From assembly GCF_025421715.1 (NCBI RefSeq), contig NZ_JAOEFC010000004.1, positions 186,001-250,000 on the forward strand: DNA of 64,000 nucleotides, in the 5' to 3' direction. Position numbers and translations under genes: made by a program. The notes beneath the pieces are model-generated. The model made no database searches and was not told where the DNA came from. It was given only the letters and a program-made list of their open reading frames with translations. Every line of letters begins with the position of its first letter. The first letter of the stretch is position 1. Source of the DNA: Microbacterium festucae (GTDB taxonomy: Bacteria; Actinomycetota; Actinomycetes; Actinomycetales; Microbacteriaceae). Shown here one piece after another: positions 7,993-16,744 of this stretch.

Positions 7993-8823
7993 ATGAGCGC
8001 CCCCGACCTGATCGACCCTCGCGAGCTCGCCGACCTGATCGCCGCCGGCACCGTGCGCGTGCTGGATGTGCGCTGGAGCCTGCCCGAGCCCGACGGCCGC
8101 CCCGCCTACGAGGTCGGCCACATCCCGACGGCGGTCTACGTCAGCCTCGACGACGAGTTGGCCGCCCACGGCGCGCCCGCCGACGGACGGCATCCGCTGC
8201 CGGCCACCGCCGAGCTGCAGGCCGCCGCCCGGCGCTGGGGCCTGCACGACGGCGACACCGTCGTGGTCTACGACGACTGGCAGATGTACGGGTCGTCGCG
8301 GGCGTGGTGGCAGCTGACGGATGCCGGGGCGACGGTGCGCGTGCTCGACGGCGGGCTGGCCGCCTGGCGGGCCGCCGGCCTGCCGCTGGACGCGGGCGAC
8401 GTCGTGCCGGAGCCGGGCGCGATCACCCTCGGCGCCGGGGGTCTGCGGCAGCTGACGATCGACGAGGCGGCCGCCCTCCCGGCCGCCGGCACGCTGCTCG
8501 ACGTGCGCGCGGGGGAGCGCTACCGGGGCGAGGTCGAGCCGATCGACCCGCGCGCCGGTCACATTCCCGGGGCGCGCAGCGCGCCCACCGCCGAGAGCGT
8601 CGACGCGGCCGGGCGCTTCCTCGACCCGGCGTCGCTGCGGGAGCGGTTCGCGGGGCTCGGCGACGCCGGGCCGGTCGGCGTGTACTGCGGATCGGGCGTC
8701 TCGGCGGCCCACGCGGTGCTCGCGCTGCGGCTGGCCGGCATCGACGCCGCGCTCTACCCCGGCTCGTGGAGCCAGTGGTCGAACCACCCGGGCCGCCCCG
8801 TGGCCACCGGCCCGACGCCGTAG
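7993..8823 (+). CDS. Thiosulfate/3-mercaptopyruvate sulfurtransferase (tandem rhodanese)
   Basis: A 276-residue cytoplasmic protein with two rhodanese domains (about 5-125 and 150-270). The catalytic cysteine is Cys232 in VYCGSGVSA. The six-residue loop CGSGVS resembles mercaptopyruvate sulfurtransferases more than classical CRKGVT rhodanese. The first domain has Asp where the cysteine would be (YDDWQMYGS), as expected for the non-catalytic half. The HIPGA motif before the C-terminal active site is present. Likely role: sulfur transfer, cyanide or thiol detoxification. It is convergent with the GH127 gene and has no obvious functional link to its neighbours. Confidence 0.88.
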   Translation: MSAPDLIDPRELADLIAAGTVRVLDVRWSLPEPDGRPAYEVGHIPTAVYVSLDDELAAHGAPADGRHPLPATAELQAAARRWGLHDGDTVVVYDDWQMYGSSRAWWQLTDAGATVRVLDGGLAAWRAAGLPLDAGDVVPEPGAITLGAGGLRQLTIDEAAALPAAGTLLDVRAGERYRGEVEPIDPRAGHIPGARSAPTAESVDAAGRFLDPASLRERFAGLGDAGPVGVYCGSGVSAAHAVLALRLAGIDAALYPGSWSQWSNHPGRPVATGPTP

Positions 8824-8861
8824 CGCCGGGCCGCCCGTCGCTCGCGCGTTCGCGCCGGCGG

Positions 8862-10787
8862 TCAGGCCCGCTCGGGAATCCAGACGCGCATCGTCGACGG
8901 GCCCCGGCCCGCCCAGTCGTGGTAGGCCACGAGAGGCACCTCGACGGCGTGCGCGTCGGGCGCGGCGACCTCGGCCCCGTAGGGCCAGTCGGGGGCGGCG
9001 GAGCCGACCGGGTGCACCCGCACCCACACCCGCCCGTCCCGCTCGACCGGCTCTCCCTCGACGGCCAGGCCGTCGACGTCGGCGGGCCCGGAGGCCGGGA
9101 AGTCCACCGACTCCAGCGCCAGCACCTCGGGGCCGCGCTCGATCGCGACGCACCCGCGCACCGCGTCGATGCGCGGGTCGGGGCGCGTGATGCGCGGCGC
9201 CACCGGCAGCGCCAGCTGCACGACGTCGCCCGCCCGGAACGCGCGCCGCACCGTCGCCGTCCCCGGGGCGACCTCGCGGGTGGCGCCGTCGGGCTCGGTG
9301 AGCACCGCGCCGGCGGCCCACGCGGGCACGCGCAGCGACAGAGTCCACGCCGCGTCGGCGTCTGACGTCACCCGCACGCGCACGAGGCCCGACGCCGGGT
9401 AGGCGGTGTCGATCTCGAGGCCGATCGCGCGCCCGTCGTCGAGGGTGGTGGCGAGGGTCGCCGGCGCGTACTGGTGCAGCTGGATGCCGTCGGCATCGGC
9501 CGTGGCGAGGTAGGCGTCGAGGCTGGCCAGGGTGCGCGCCACGTTGGGCGGGCAGCACGACACGTCGAACCACGGCGCCCGCAGCGACGCCGACGCACGC
9601 GGCGAGGTCTGCTCGGGGTCGGCGGGCCGACGGGCCACCCGCTGGTGCAGCGTGTTGGCGTAGTAGAAGGCGCGGCCGTCGTGGCTGGGCGAGGTGGCCA
9701 CCACGTTGTAGAGGGTGCGCTCGATGAGGTCGGCGTACCCGGCGGCGTCGCCACCGGCATCCGTCGCAGCTTCCCCCGCCAGCAGCAGCCGCCAGCTGAA
9801 CATGATCGAGCCGATGCCCGCGCACGTCTCGGAGTAGGCGCGGTCGCTGGGCAGCTCGAAGTCGTCGCCGAACGCCTCGTCCTGGTGGTGCGAGCCCTGC
9901 CCGCCGGTGAGATAGGTGCGGGTGGCGACGGTGCGCGCCCACTGCGCGCGGAGGGCCCGCAGCAGCTCGTCGTCGCCGGCATCCACGGCCACATCCACCG
10001 CGCCCGCCGACAGATAGTTCGCGCGCACGGCATGCCCGCGCAGCACCTCGGCCTGCCGCACCGGCACGTCGTCCTGGTAGTACGAGCGGCCCCACTCGAT
10101 GTCGCGCAGGCTCTGGTGGCCGCGCCGCTGGATGAACAGCCGCGCCATGCGGGCGTGCCGCGGCGACCCGGTGACCCGCGCCAGTTCGGCGAGGCCCACC
10201 TCGACCTCAGCATGCCCGCACACCGACTCGATGCCGCCGTCGTCGAACACGTCGCAGACGAGGTCGGCGGCGCGCACGGCCACCGCCAGCAGGCCGTCAT
10301 CGGCGCCCGGCCGCGTGCGCTCCCGGGCGACGGCGGCCTGGAACAGGTGCCCCAGGCAGTACAGCTCGTGCCCCCACTCCAGGTCCGACCAGCGGGGCTC
10401 CTGCCCCGGGCGGCCGAAACGGGTGTTGAGGTAGCCGTCGGGCTCCTGCGCGGCGGCGACCCGCCGGGCGACCGCGCGGAAGCGCGCCTCGAGTGCGGCA
10501 TCCGTCGACCGGCCCAGCTGCCAGGCGACCGCCTCGAGGTACTTGTAGACCTCGGAGTCGGAGAACTCCCGGCCCCGGCGGCCGGCGGGCAGCGTGCCCG
10601 CCGCGGCGAGGTCGAAGTTGGGCAGCCAGCCCTCCGACTCGAGCTTGCCCTCGATGTGCGGCAGGGTCGCGGCCGCGTTCACGCGCTGCCGGTCGGCCCA
10701 GAAGCCGCCGGTGATGCGCACCTCGTCGAGACCGAGCGGCCGCAGCGAGCCGCGGGAGGGGGAGACGGGAACGGAACGGGAAGACAT
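8862..10787 (-). CDS. GH127 beta-L-arabinofuranosidase
   Basis: A 641-residue cytoplasmic glycoside hydrolase of the former DUF1680 group, releasing L-arabinose from beta-L-arabinofuranosides. The zinc/thiolate site of GH127 is intact: Glu320 and Cys322 in YSETCAGIG, and Cys411-Cys412 in SCCPPN. In the characterised HypBA1 the equivalent residues are Glu338, Cys340, Cys417 and Cys418, where Cys417 is the nucleophile. The N-terminal RITGGFWADRQ and DSEVYKYLEA motifs are also family marks. No signal peptide, so it acts on imported sugar. The start is the ATG at 10787, with AAGGGG upstream; GTG at 10793, overlapping the permease stop, is an alternative. It is the last gene of the importer operon. 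Confidence 0.93.
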   Translation of the reverse strand: MSSRSVPVSPSRGSLRPLGLDEVRITGGFWADRQRVNAAATLPHIEGKLESEGWLPNFDLAAAGTLPAGRRGREFSDSEVYKYLEAVAWQLGRSTDAALEARFRAVARRVAAAQEPDGYLNTRFGRPGQEPRWSDLEWGHELYCLGHLFQAAVARERTRPGADDGLLAVAVRAADLVCDVFDDGGIESVCGHAEVEVGLAELARVTGSPRHARMARLFIQRRGHQSLRDIEWGRSYYQDDVPVRQAEVLRGHAVRANYLSAGAVDVAVDAGDDELLRALRAQWARTVATRTYLTGGQGSHHQDEAFGDDFELPSDRAYSETCAGIGSIMFSWRLLLAGEAATDAGGDAAGYADLIERTLYNVVATSPSHDGRAFYYANTLHQRVARRPADPEQTSPRASASLRAPWFDVSCCPPNVARTLASLDAYLATADADGIQLHQYAPATLATTLDDGRAIGLEIDTAYPASGLVRVRVTSDADAAWTLSLRVPAWAAGAVLTEPDGATREVAPGTATVRRAFRAGDVVQLALPVAPRITRPDPRIDAVRGCVAIERGPEVLALESVDFPASGPADVDGLAVEGEPVERDGRVWVRVHPVGSAAPDWPYGAEVAAPDAHAVEVPLVAYHDWAGRGPSTMRVWIPERA

Positions 10788-10789
10788 GT

Positions 10790-11683
10790 TCACCCCTTGA
10801 AGGCGCCGGACATGAAGCCGCGGACGTAGTGACGCTGGAGGACGAGGAACAGCAGGATGCAGGGGAGGGCGAGCACCACGACGCCGGCCTCGGTGGCGCC
10901 GTAGTCGATGACGCCCTGCACCTGCACGCGCAGGTTGGACACGGCCAGCGGCAGCGTCATGCGGTTGGTGTCGGTGATGAGGATGAGGGGCGCCATGAAG
11001 TCGTTCCACGCGGCGAGGAAGGCGAACAGCCCCACCGTGACCAGGCCCGGCTTCACCGCCGGCAGCAGCACCCGCCACAGCGCCGTCCACGTGGAGCTGC
11101 CGTCGACGAGGGCGGCCTCGTCGAGCTCGCGCGGGATCGACTCGAACGAGATGCGCATCATGAACATCGAGAACGGCAGCTGGAACATCGTCAGCACGAT
11201 CGCCACGCCCACCAGCGAGTTGCTGAGGCCGACGCTGTTCAGCAGCACGTACAGCGGGATGAGCAGCGTCGCGTAGGGCACCATGAGGATCGCCAGCGTC
11301 GTGAGGAACAGCACGTTCTTGCCCGGGAAGCGGAACCGCGCGAACGCGTAGCCGCCCAGCAGCGACACGAACAGGGTGAGCACCACCGTCAGCAGCGACA
11401 CGAACAGCGAGTTGCCCAGGTACACCCAGATGCCCGCCTGGTAGTTCGCCAGCGCGATGTAGTTGCCCAGGCCCCAGCCGGAGGGCTGGCTGGTGCCGGC
11501 CCGCCCCTGCACCGACGAGACCGCCGTCCAGATGAGCGGGTAGAGGAACAGGATCGCCAGCGCCGTGGTCAGCAGCCAATACGGCATCCCGAGCACGATG
11601 CGGCCCGCGGTGCTGCGGCCGGGCCGGGCGCGGGGCGTGTCGACGTGGAGGATCTCGTCGGGGGCGGAGGTCTGCAGGGTCAT
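10790..11683 (-). CDS. Sugar ABC transporter permease, MalG type
   Basis: A 297-residue inner-membrane subunit of a CUT1 sugar importer with six predicted helices. The cytoplasmic EAA loop that docks the ATPase is ELDEAALVDGSSTWTALWRVLLP (about residues 190-212). The long first helix region (about 33-55) and the C-terminal SGAFKG end are typical of MalG homologues. It lies three bases behind the MalF-type gene and ends at the GH127 start. No ATPase gene is present in this operon; actinobacterial CUT1 importers commonly share one MsiK-type ATPase encoded elsewhere. Confidence 0.92.
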   Translation of the reverse strand: MTLQTSAPDEILHVDTPRARPGRSTAGRIVLGMPYWLLTTALAILFLYPLIWTAVSSVQGRAGTSQPSGWGLGNYIALANYQAGIWVYLGNSLFVSLLTVVLTLFVSLLGGYAFARFRFPGKNVLFLTTLAILMVPYATLLIPLYVLLNSVGLSNSLVGVAIVLTMFQLPFSMFMMRISFESIPRELDEAALVDGSSTWTALWRVLLPAVKPGLVTVGLFAFLAAWNDFMAPLILITDTNRMTLPLAVSNLRVQVQGVIDYGATEAGVVVLALPCILLFLVLQRHYVRGFMSGAFKG

Positions 11684-11686
11684 GGT

Positions 11687-12616
11687 TCAGCTCTCGTCGC
11701 GGCGGAACGCGCGCAGTTGGAAGACGTTGATGACGATGAGGGCCAGCAGCACGATCACCGAGAGGGCGCCGGCGACGCCGAGGTCGTTCTGGCCCTGGAA
11801 GGCGACGCTGTAGATGAGCTGCACCACGGTCATCGTGGAGTTGTCGGGGCCGCCCTTGGTGAGGATGTAGAACTGCTCGAACGCGAGCAGCGACCCGGTC
11901 ACGCACATCACGATCGTGAGGGCGAAGGTGGGCTTCAGCAGCGGCACCGTCACGTCGCGGAAGGTCTGCCAGCGCGAGGCGCCGTCGATGCGGGCCGCTT
12001 CGTAGACGTCGTCGGGGATGCCCTGCAGGCCCACCAGCATCAGCAGCATGTAGAAGCCGGCGTAGCGCCAGACGATGAGGAACACCGTCGACCAGAGGGC
12101 GCCGTCGGGGGTGCCGAGGAAGGTGAAGCCCCACGACTGCATGAGCTCGGCGAACGGGCCCGCATAGGGGGAGTAGAGCACGTAGAACAGCAGGGATGCC
12201 GAGGCCAGACCCAGCGCGCTGGGCACGAGGAACGAGGTGCGCAGGATCGCCTTCCAGCGGGTCGACTCCTGCACGAGCAGGGCGAGCCCCAGGCCCAGGC
12301 CGATGAGGATGACCGTGGTGATCACCGTGTACTTCACGGTGAAGCCGATCGAGTCCCAGAACAGGCGATGGGTGAGCGCCTTGTCGTAGTTCTCGGGGAA
12401 GTTCCAGCCGCGGTTGCCCGCCAGCAGCGGCCAGTCGGATGCCGACATCTGCACGACCAGCAGCAGCGGCACGACGAACACGAACACGACGAACAGCAGC
12501 GTCGGGGCGGCGTACGCCCACCCCTGCAGCGCCTCGCGGCGGGTGCGACGGGAGCGCCGCGTGCGGGCGGGGCGGGGGCGGACGGTGCTCGCGCGCGGGG
12601 GAGCATCGACGGTCAT
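11687..12616 (-). CDS. Sugar ABC transporter permease, MalF type
   Basis: A 309-residue permease with a basic, Arg-rich cytoplasmic N-terminus (about 1-30) and six helices. The EAA motif is DVYEAARIDGASRWQTFRDVTVPLLKP. It pairs with the MalG-type permease downstream and the lipoprotein encoded upstream. Together they should import an arabinofuranosyl-containing oligosaccharide, judged by the GH127 gene in the same operon; the substrate is an inference. A short hairpin region separates it from the binding-protein gene. Confidence 0.92.
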   Translation of the reverse strand: MTVDAPPRASTVRPRPARTRRSRRTRREALQGWAYAAPTLLFVVFVFVVPLLLVVQMSASDWPLLAGNRGWNFPENYDKALTHRLFWDSIGFTVKYTVITTVILIGLGLGLALLVQESTRWKAILRTSFLVPSALGLASASLLFYVLYSPYAGPFAELMQSWGFTFLGTPDGALWSTVFLIVWRYAGFYMLLMLVGLQGIPDDVYEAARIDGASRWQTFRDVTVPLLKPTFALTIVMCVTGSLLAFEQFYILTKGGPDNSTMTVVQLIYSVAFQGQNDLGVAGALSVIVLLALIVINVFQLRAFRRDES

Positions 12617-12649
12617 GGCGGGCCTTTCTGACGAACGGGGAGGAGAGAT

Positions 12650-12679
12650 GCCGGGTGGACGCGGGCGCGCCCACCCGGC
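12650..12679 (-). promoter_or_regulatory. Intercistronic hairpin between binding-protein and permease genes
   Basis: GCCGGGTGG / CCACCCGGC (12650-12658 and 12671-12679), a 9-base perfect stem in the 69-base gap. Hairpins in this place often protect or attenuate transcripts so that the binding protein is made in excess over the permeases. Confidence 0.5.
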
Positions 12680-12685
12680 GCGCGA

Positions 12686-13978
12686 TCACTGCTGGAGGAT
12701 CGCGGTGATGCCCTCGTTGTCCTCGTCGACGGTGTCGGTGCCCTGCAGCACCGCGTTGCGCACGAGCGTCAGCCACGGGCTGCCGGGAGCGTTGAACGCC
12801 TGCTGGAAGTTCAGCGCCACCGGGGTGTCGCCCTGACCGGCGACCTCGTTGATGGTCACCAGACGCGGGTCCTTCGCGGCGTACTCGTTGTCGGCGAAGT
12901 CGGCGCGCGAGACGACGTCGTTGTTCTTGGCGAGCACCTGCACCTGCGCCTCCTCCGACATCATCCAGTTGAGGAAGTTCCACGCCTGCGGCGACTTCTT
13001 CGAGTCCTTCGAGATGCCGATGCCGTCACCGCCGACGAACGTCGACGCGCCGCCGCCGGGGCCCGGGATGCCGGCCACGCCGGCCTCGAACGGGGTGGAC
13101 GACAGCAGCGTCGCCGGGTAGAACATCAGCCCGACGTTGCCCTCGGTGAAGCCCGCCGTCCAGGTGGGGCCGGCCTCGTCCTGCGACGAGGGCAGCACCG
13201 CGCCCGACTCCCACAGGTCGCGCCAGGTGTCGTAGACCTCCTTCGCGGAGTCGCCGGCCAGCAGCGACTCGGTGCCGTCGTCGCTGAGCACCTCTTCGCC
13301 GTCGGCCCACACGGTCGGGAACCAGGTGAACACCAGGCATCCGCCGCAGTTGAGGCCGGTGGCGGTGCCGTAGACACCGGGCTTGTTCAGCGCCTGGATC
13401 TTCTTGGCGGCGTCGGCGAACTCGGCGAGGTCGGCCGGGGCCTTCTCGGGGTCGAGGCCGGCCTCGGTGAACAGCTCCTTGTTCCAGAACATCATCGACA
13501 GGTCGAGCACGAACGGCAGCACGTGCTCCTGGCCGTCGCTGGTGCCGGCCGACAGGTGGCCCTTGTTGATCTGGTCCTTGAAGTCGAGCGCGTCGATCTG
13601 GGTCGAGATGTCCTGGAACAGTCCCTGCTCCACCCAGTTGGGCACGTAGACGATGTCGGCGGCGAACAGGTCGGGGAGCCCGCCCGAGCCGGCGGCGGCG
13701 CCGACCTTGGCGACGTAGTCGTCGTTGGGCACGACGGTGAGCTCGACCTGGTTCTCGTGGCTGGCGTTGTAGGCGTCGACCAGCAGGTTGGCCTGCTTCT
13801 CGAGCGGCGCGCGCGTCCACAGGGTGAGTGTCGTGCCGTCGTCGACCCCCTCGGGGCCGATGGATTCGGCCGGGGCGGGGGTGGCTCCGCCGCCGGCGCA
13901 GCCGGCGAGGGTGATCAGTGCCGTCGCGGCGGCGACCGCGGTCAGGGCCCGCAGCCCACGGCGTCGGTGGATGGTCAT
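12686..13978 (-). CDS. Sugar-binding lipoprotein of an ABC importer
   Basis: A 430-residue extracellular solute-binding protein (SBP family 1, CUT1 type). The N-terminus has a basic region, a hydrophobic segment and the lipobox ITLAGC with Cys27 as the lipidation site. The mature protein shows the usual GTTLTLWTR opening and aromatic-rich ligand region. The start is the ATG at 13978, preceded by AGGAG; an in-frame start further upstream would add sequence before the signal peptide. First gene of the operon leading to GH127, divergent from the LacI gene at 14140, whose product probably represses it. Confidence 0.92.
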   Translation of the reverse strand: MTIHRRRGLRALTAVAAATALITLAGCAGGGATPAPAESIGPEGVDDGTTLTLWTRAPLEKQANLLVDAYNASHENQVELTVVPNDDYVAKVGAAAGSGGLPDLFAADIVYVPNWVEQGLFQDISTQIDALDFKDQINKGHLSAGTSDGQEHVLPFVLDLSMMFWNKELFTEAGLDPEKAPADLAEFADAAKKIQALNKPGVYGTATGLNCGGCLVFTWFPTVWADGEEVLSDDGTESLLAGDSAKEVYDTWRDLWESGAVLPSSQDEAGPTWTAGFTEGNVGLMFYPATLLSSTPFEAGVAGIPGPGGGASTFVGGDGIGISKDSKKSPQAWNFLNWMMSEEAQVQVLAKNNDVVSRADFADNEYAAKDPRLVTINEVAGQGDTPVALNFQQAFNAPGSPWLTLVRNAVLQGTDTVDEDNEGITAILQQ

Positions 13979-14061
13979 GCTGTGACTCCTCTTGCTCTTC
14001 GTTGAGCGACCCGGTGTGCTGAGACCGGGTGCGCGGGACCGGGTGGGCGAAAAGCCCGAAA

Positions 14062-14102
14062 CCCTTTTCGGCAACGTAGCGAAAGGGCTACGGTGTCGTC
14101 AA
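14062..14102 (-). promoter_or_regulatory. Promoter and operator of the GH127 importer operon
   Basis: On the minus strand TTGACG (14102-14097) and TACGTT (14078-14073) are spaced 18 bases apart, a good sigma-70 type promoter. The -10 box is enclosed by an imperfect dyad, CCCTTTTCG (14062-14070) and CGAAAGGG (14080-14087). This placement would let a bound repressor, most likely the adjacent LacI protein, block polymerase. Confidence 0.6.
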
Positions 14103-14139
14103 GAGGTCAACGCGATACCGTTTACGAGAGGGAGGTCGG

Positions 14140-15156
14140 GTGAGTTCCGAATCACGGGCGACGACGCTGAGCGATGTGGCCAGGCGTGCAGGCGTGTCGA
14201 TCGCGACCGCCTCCAAGGCCCTGAACGGCCGCGACGACGTCGCCGCCGACACCCGCCGCCGCGTGCTCGACGCCGCCCAGGCGCTCTCGTTCACGCCCAA
14301 CGCGATGGCCCGCGGCCTGCTGGCCGGGCGCACCGGCACGGTCGGCCTTCTCACCAGCGACCTCGAAGGTCGCTTCATGCTGCCGATCCTCATGGGCGCC
14401 GAAGACGCCTTCGGCTCGGGGCAGGTGAGCGTCTTCCTGTGCGACGCGCGCGGCGACGCCATCCGCGAGCAGCACCACCTCAAGGCCCTCCTCGGGCGCC
14501 GCGTCGACGGCATCATCGTCGTGGGTCGGCAGACCGACCCCCGCCCGTCGCTCGGGCAAGACCTGCCGGTGCCGGTCGTCTACGCCTACGCGCCCTCCGA
14601 CGACCCCCGCGACCTGTCGCTCACCCCCGACAACTACAGCGGCGGGCGCCTGGCCGTCGAGCACCTGCTGGCGTGCGGGCGCACGCGCATCGCCCACATC
14701 TCGGGCGACCCGTCGTATGCCGCCGCGCAAGACCGCCTCGCCGGGGCGCGGGCGGCGCTGACCGCGGCCGGGCTCGACCTGGTGGGCGAGCCCCTGTTCT
14801 CCGCGTGGACCGAGCAGTGGGGCCGCGACGCGGCGGCGATGCTGTTGCAGCGGCATCCGGACATCGACGCGATCTTCTGCGGCTCCGACCAGATCGCCCG
14901 TGGAGTGCTCGACACCGCCCGCGACCTCGGCCGCGCGGTGCCCGAAGACCTCGCCGTGATCGGCTACGACAACTGGGAGCTGCTGGCCACCAACGCGCGC
15001 CCCGAGCTCACCAGCGTCGACGCCAACCTGCAGCAGCTCGGGCGTCAGGCCGCGCAGCGCGTGTTCGACGCCATCGACGGGGTCGACATCGGCGAGGGCG
15101 TGCACCACCTGCCGGTGCGGCTGGTCATCCGCGGGTCGACGATCGCCCGCCGCTGA
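14140..15156 (+). CDS. LacI-family regulator of the arabinoside importer
   Basis: A 338-residue repressor. The N-terminal helix-turn-helix reads TLSDVARRAGVSIATASKALNG (about 9-30), with the hinge helix FTPNAMARGLLAGR. The periplasmic-binding-protein-like sugar domain follows (about 65-335). It belongs to the subtype with AIFCGSDQIARGVLD and YDNWELLA motifs, shared with the island regulator at 39308. GTG start at 14140 with GGGAGGT upstream. Divergent transcription from the binding-protein gene makes that operon its probable target; the inducer is likely an arabinose-containing sugar. Confidence 0.9.
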   Translation: MSSESRATTLSDVARRAGVSIATASKALNGRDDVAADTRRRVLDAAQALSFTPNAMARGLLAGRTGTVGLLTSDLEGRFMLPILMGAEDAFGSGQVSVFLCDARGDAIREQHHLKALLGRRVDGIIVVGRQTDPRPSLGQDLPVPVVYAYAPSDDPRDLSLTPDNYSGGRLAVEHLLACGRTRIAHISGDPSYAAAQDRLAGARAALTAAGLDLVGEPLFSAWTEQWGRDAAAMLLQRHPDIDAIFCGSDQIARGVLDTARDLGRAVPEDLAVIGYDNWELLATNARPELTSVDANLQQLGRQAAQRVFDAIDGVDIGEGVHHLPVRLVIRGSTIARR

Positions 15157-15162
15157 GGCGGG

Positions 15163-16008
15163 TCAGTCCTCGTCGCGCCAGGAGTGCTGCGGCGCGTAGC
15201 CGAGCAGGCGGCGCGCCTTCTCGGTGGAGAACAGCGAGTCGTGCACGCCCAGGTCGCCGCGCACCTCGACGCCCGGGAAGACCTCGGCCACCAGCTCCGC
15301 GTTGGGGCGCGACATGACGGTGTCGGCCGCGGCGATGAGGAAGTGGTCGAAGCCCGCGGGGGCCGACTGCAGCGCCCGCAGCACGGCCTGGGCGCCGTCG
15401 CGGGCGTCGATGTACGACCAGAGGTTCCACTTGCGGCGCCGGGCGTCGGCGTCGAAGTCGGGGAACTCGGCGTAGTCCCCGGGCACCATGACGTTTGAGA
15501 AGCGCAGCGCGGTGATCGAGGTGTCGGGGTGCCAGCGCACGAGCTCGACGGCCATCGTCTCTTCGAGGTGCTTGACCAGCGAGTACACCGACTCGGGGCG
15601 AGCCGGGTAGGCCTCGTCGACGGGCACGTACGGCGGCGGCACGTCGAACGGCAGCCCCTGCACGGTCTCGCTCGACGCGTAGACGATCTTGGTGATGCCC
15701 AGGCGCACCGCCGCCCAGAACACGTTGAAGGTCGCCGCGATGTTGTTGTGGAACACGGCCACGTCGGGCCGGATCCCCGGCGCCGGGATCGCGGCCAGGT
15801 GCACGAGGGCGTCGACCCCGTCGTGCCGGTCCTGCACCGAGGTGAGGGCGTCGATCACCTGCCCGTAGTCGGTGAGGTCGGTCTGCACGAACCCGAACCC
15901 CCGGGTGCCGGCCACGTCGAGCCCGATGACCTCGTGCCCCGCCGCCCTCAACTCCCGGACGACGACCGTGCCGAGCTTGCCCGATGACCCCGTGACCGCG
16001 ATGCGCAT
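15163..16008 (-). CDS. NAD-dependent epimerase/dehydratase-type SDR
   Basis: A 281-residue extended short-chain dehydrogenase/reductase. The nucleotide-binding motif is TGSSGKLG (about 6-13), the catalytic Tyr-Lys pair is in YSLVK, and a Ser precedes it in YASSETVQG. The family includes sugar epimerases and uronate dehydrogenases; I cannot decide the substrate. Convergent with the LacI gene, with only six bases between stops. Not a ribulose-phosphate epimerase: those are zinc aldolase-type enzymes. Its place in a sugar locus suggests sugar oxidation or epimerisation. A long repeat gap lies upstream. Confidence 0.78.
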   Translation of the reverse strand: MRIAVTGSSGKLGTVVVRELRAAGHEVIGLDVAGTRGFGFVQTDLTDYGQVIDALTSVQDRHDGVDALVHLAAIPAPGIRPDVAVFHNNIAATFNVFWAAVRLGITKIVYASSETVQGLPFDVPPPYVPVDEAYPARPESVYSLVKHLEETMAVELVRWHPDTSITALRFSNVMVPGDYAEFPDFDADARRRKWNLWSYIDARDGAQAVLRALQSAPAGFDHFLIAAADTVMSRPNAELVAEVFPGVEVRGDLGVHDSLFSTEKARRLLGYAPQHSWRDED

Positions 16009-16021
16009 GCCCCCACCCTGC

Positions 16022-16190
16022 CACGCCCCGGGGCCTCCGGCCCCGCGCCCGGCCCGGCCCCGTCGGCCCCGGCCCCGCGCCCGGCCCGGCCCCGTCGGCC
16101 CCGGCCCCGCGCCCGGCCCGGCCCCGTCGGCCCCGGCCCCGCGCCCGGCCCGGCCCCGTCGGCCCCGGCCCGACCCCGGCCCCGCGCCGT
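16022..16190. repeat. GC-only tandem repeat
   Basis: About four copies of a unit near 36 bases built from GGCCCCGCGCCCGGCCC and CCCCGTCGGCCCC words, directly upstream of the SDR start. Composition is almost exclusively G and C. Together with the hairpin elements that follow, it fills the gap 16009-16744, where no gene is credible. Confidence 0.8.
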
Positions 16191-16216
16191 GACCATCGGT
16201 CGGTCCGGCGCTCGTG

Positions 16217-16297
16217 ACCATCCGTCGGACCGGTGGTGCTGGTGGTGTCTCCCGTGGCGCCCGAGGCCACAGGCGCCCCACCGCCCCGACGGATGGT
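16217..16297. repeat. Second palindromic element family, copy 1
   Basis: Terminal inverted arms ACCATCCGTCGG (16217-16228) and CCGACGGATGGT (16286-16297), perfect over 12 bases. They enclose GGTGGTGCTGGTGGTGTC and an inner hairpin GTGGC-N7-GCCAC. Two related copies follow. A REP/MITE-like non-coding element. Confidence 0.78.
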
Positions 16298-16434
16298 GCG
16301 CCGGCGAGGCCGCTGGCCCGCGCGTGCGGCGCCCCCGCCCCGCCCCGGCGCCCCGGGGCCTGCCCCGCCCCGGCCCCGCCCCGGCCCCGTCCCGGCCCCG
16401 CCCCGGCGCGCCGCGCCTGGCCCCGCGCCCGTGA

Positions 16435-16513
16435 CCATCGGTCGGGGCGGTGGTGCTGGTGGTGTCTCCCGTGGCGCCCGAGGCCACAGGTGCCTCACCG
16501 CCCCGACCGATGG
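16435..16513. repeat. Second palindromic element family, copy 2
   Basis: The best copy: an 18-base perfect inverted repeat, CCATCGGTCGGGGCGGTG (16435-16452) and its complement (16496-16513). The 43-base centre contains the same inner hairpin as copy 1. Confidence 0.8.
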
Positions 16514-16583
16514 CGCGCCGGCGAGGCCGATGGCCCGCCCGCGAGGCGCCCCCCGGCCCCGCTCCGGCGCCCCCGCGCTCGTG

Positions 16584-16695
16584 ACCATCGGTCCGACCGG
16601 TGGTGCTGGTGGTGTCTCCTGTGGCGTCCGAGGTCACACGCGCCCCACCGCCCCGACGGATGGCGCGCCGCGCCCCACCGCCCCGACCGATGGCG
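16584..16695. repeat. Second palindromic element family, copy 3 plus extra half
   Basis: Left arm ACCATCGGTCCGACCGG at 16584, the shared centre, and a right arm at about 16645-16663. A further duplicated right half (CACCGCCCCGACCGATGG) ends near 16695. It abuts the promoter of the next LacI gene. Confidence 0.7.
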
Positions 16696-16723
16696 CGCCG
16701 GCGAGGCCGATGCCGGGGGGCGC

Positions 16724-16744
16724 TAGCCTGACTGCGGAGGTCGC
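16724..16744 (+). promoter_or_regulatory. -10 box and ribosome site of the second LacI gene
   Basis: TAGCCT at 16724-16729 and GGAGG at 16736-16740, five bases before the ATG at 16745. The leader would be about ten bases long. Confidence 0.45.

Noticed and set aside
7027..10095. Minus-strand frame of about 1,020 codons across four genes
   Set aside because: Low-complexity Arg/Ala/Gly sequence with no domain; antisense to the secreted protein and rhodanese genes and out of frame with GH127.
10788..12983. N-terminal extension of the GH127 frame to 12983
   Set aside because: The extension is out-of-frame reading of the two permease genes; homology begins at the ATG at 10787.
15163..16008. The SDR gene as the missing araD
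   Set aside because: AraD belongs to the class II aldolase family; this protein has the Rossmann TGSSGKLG and YxxxK motifs of an SDR.
16022..16190. CRISPR-like array
   Set aside because: Units are head-to-tail with no unique spacers and consist almost only of G and C; no cas genes are present.
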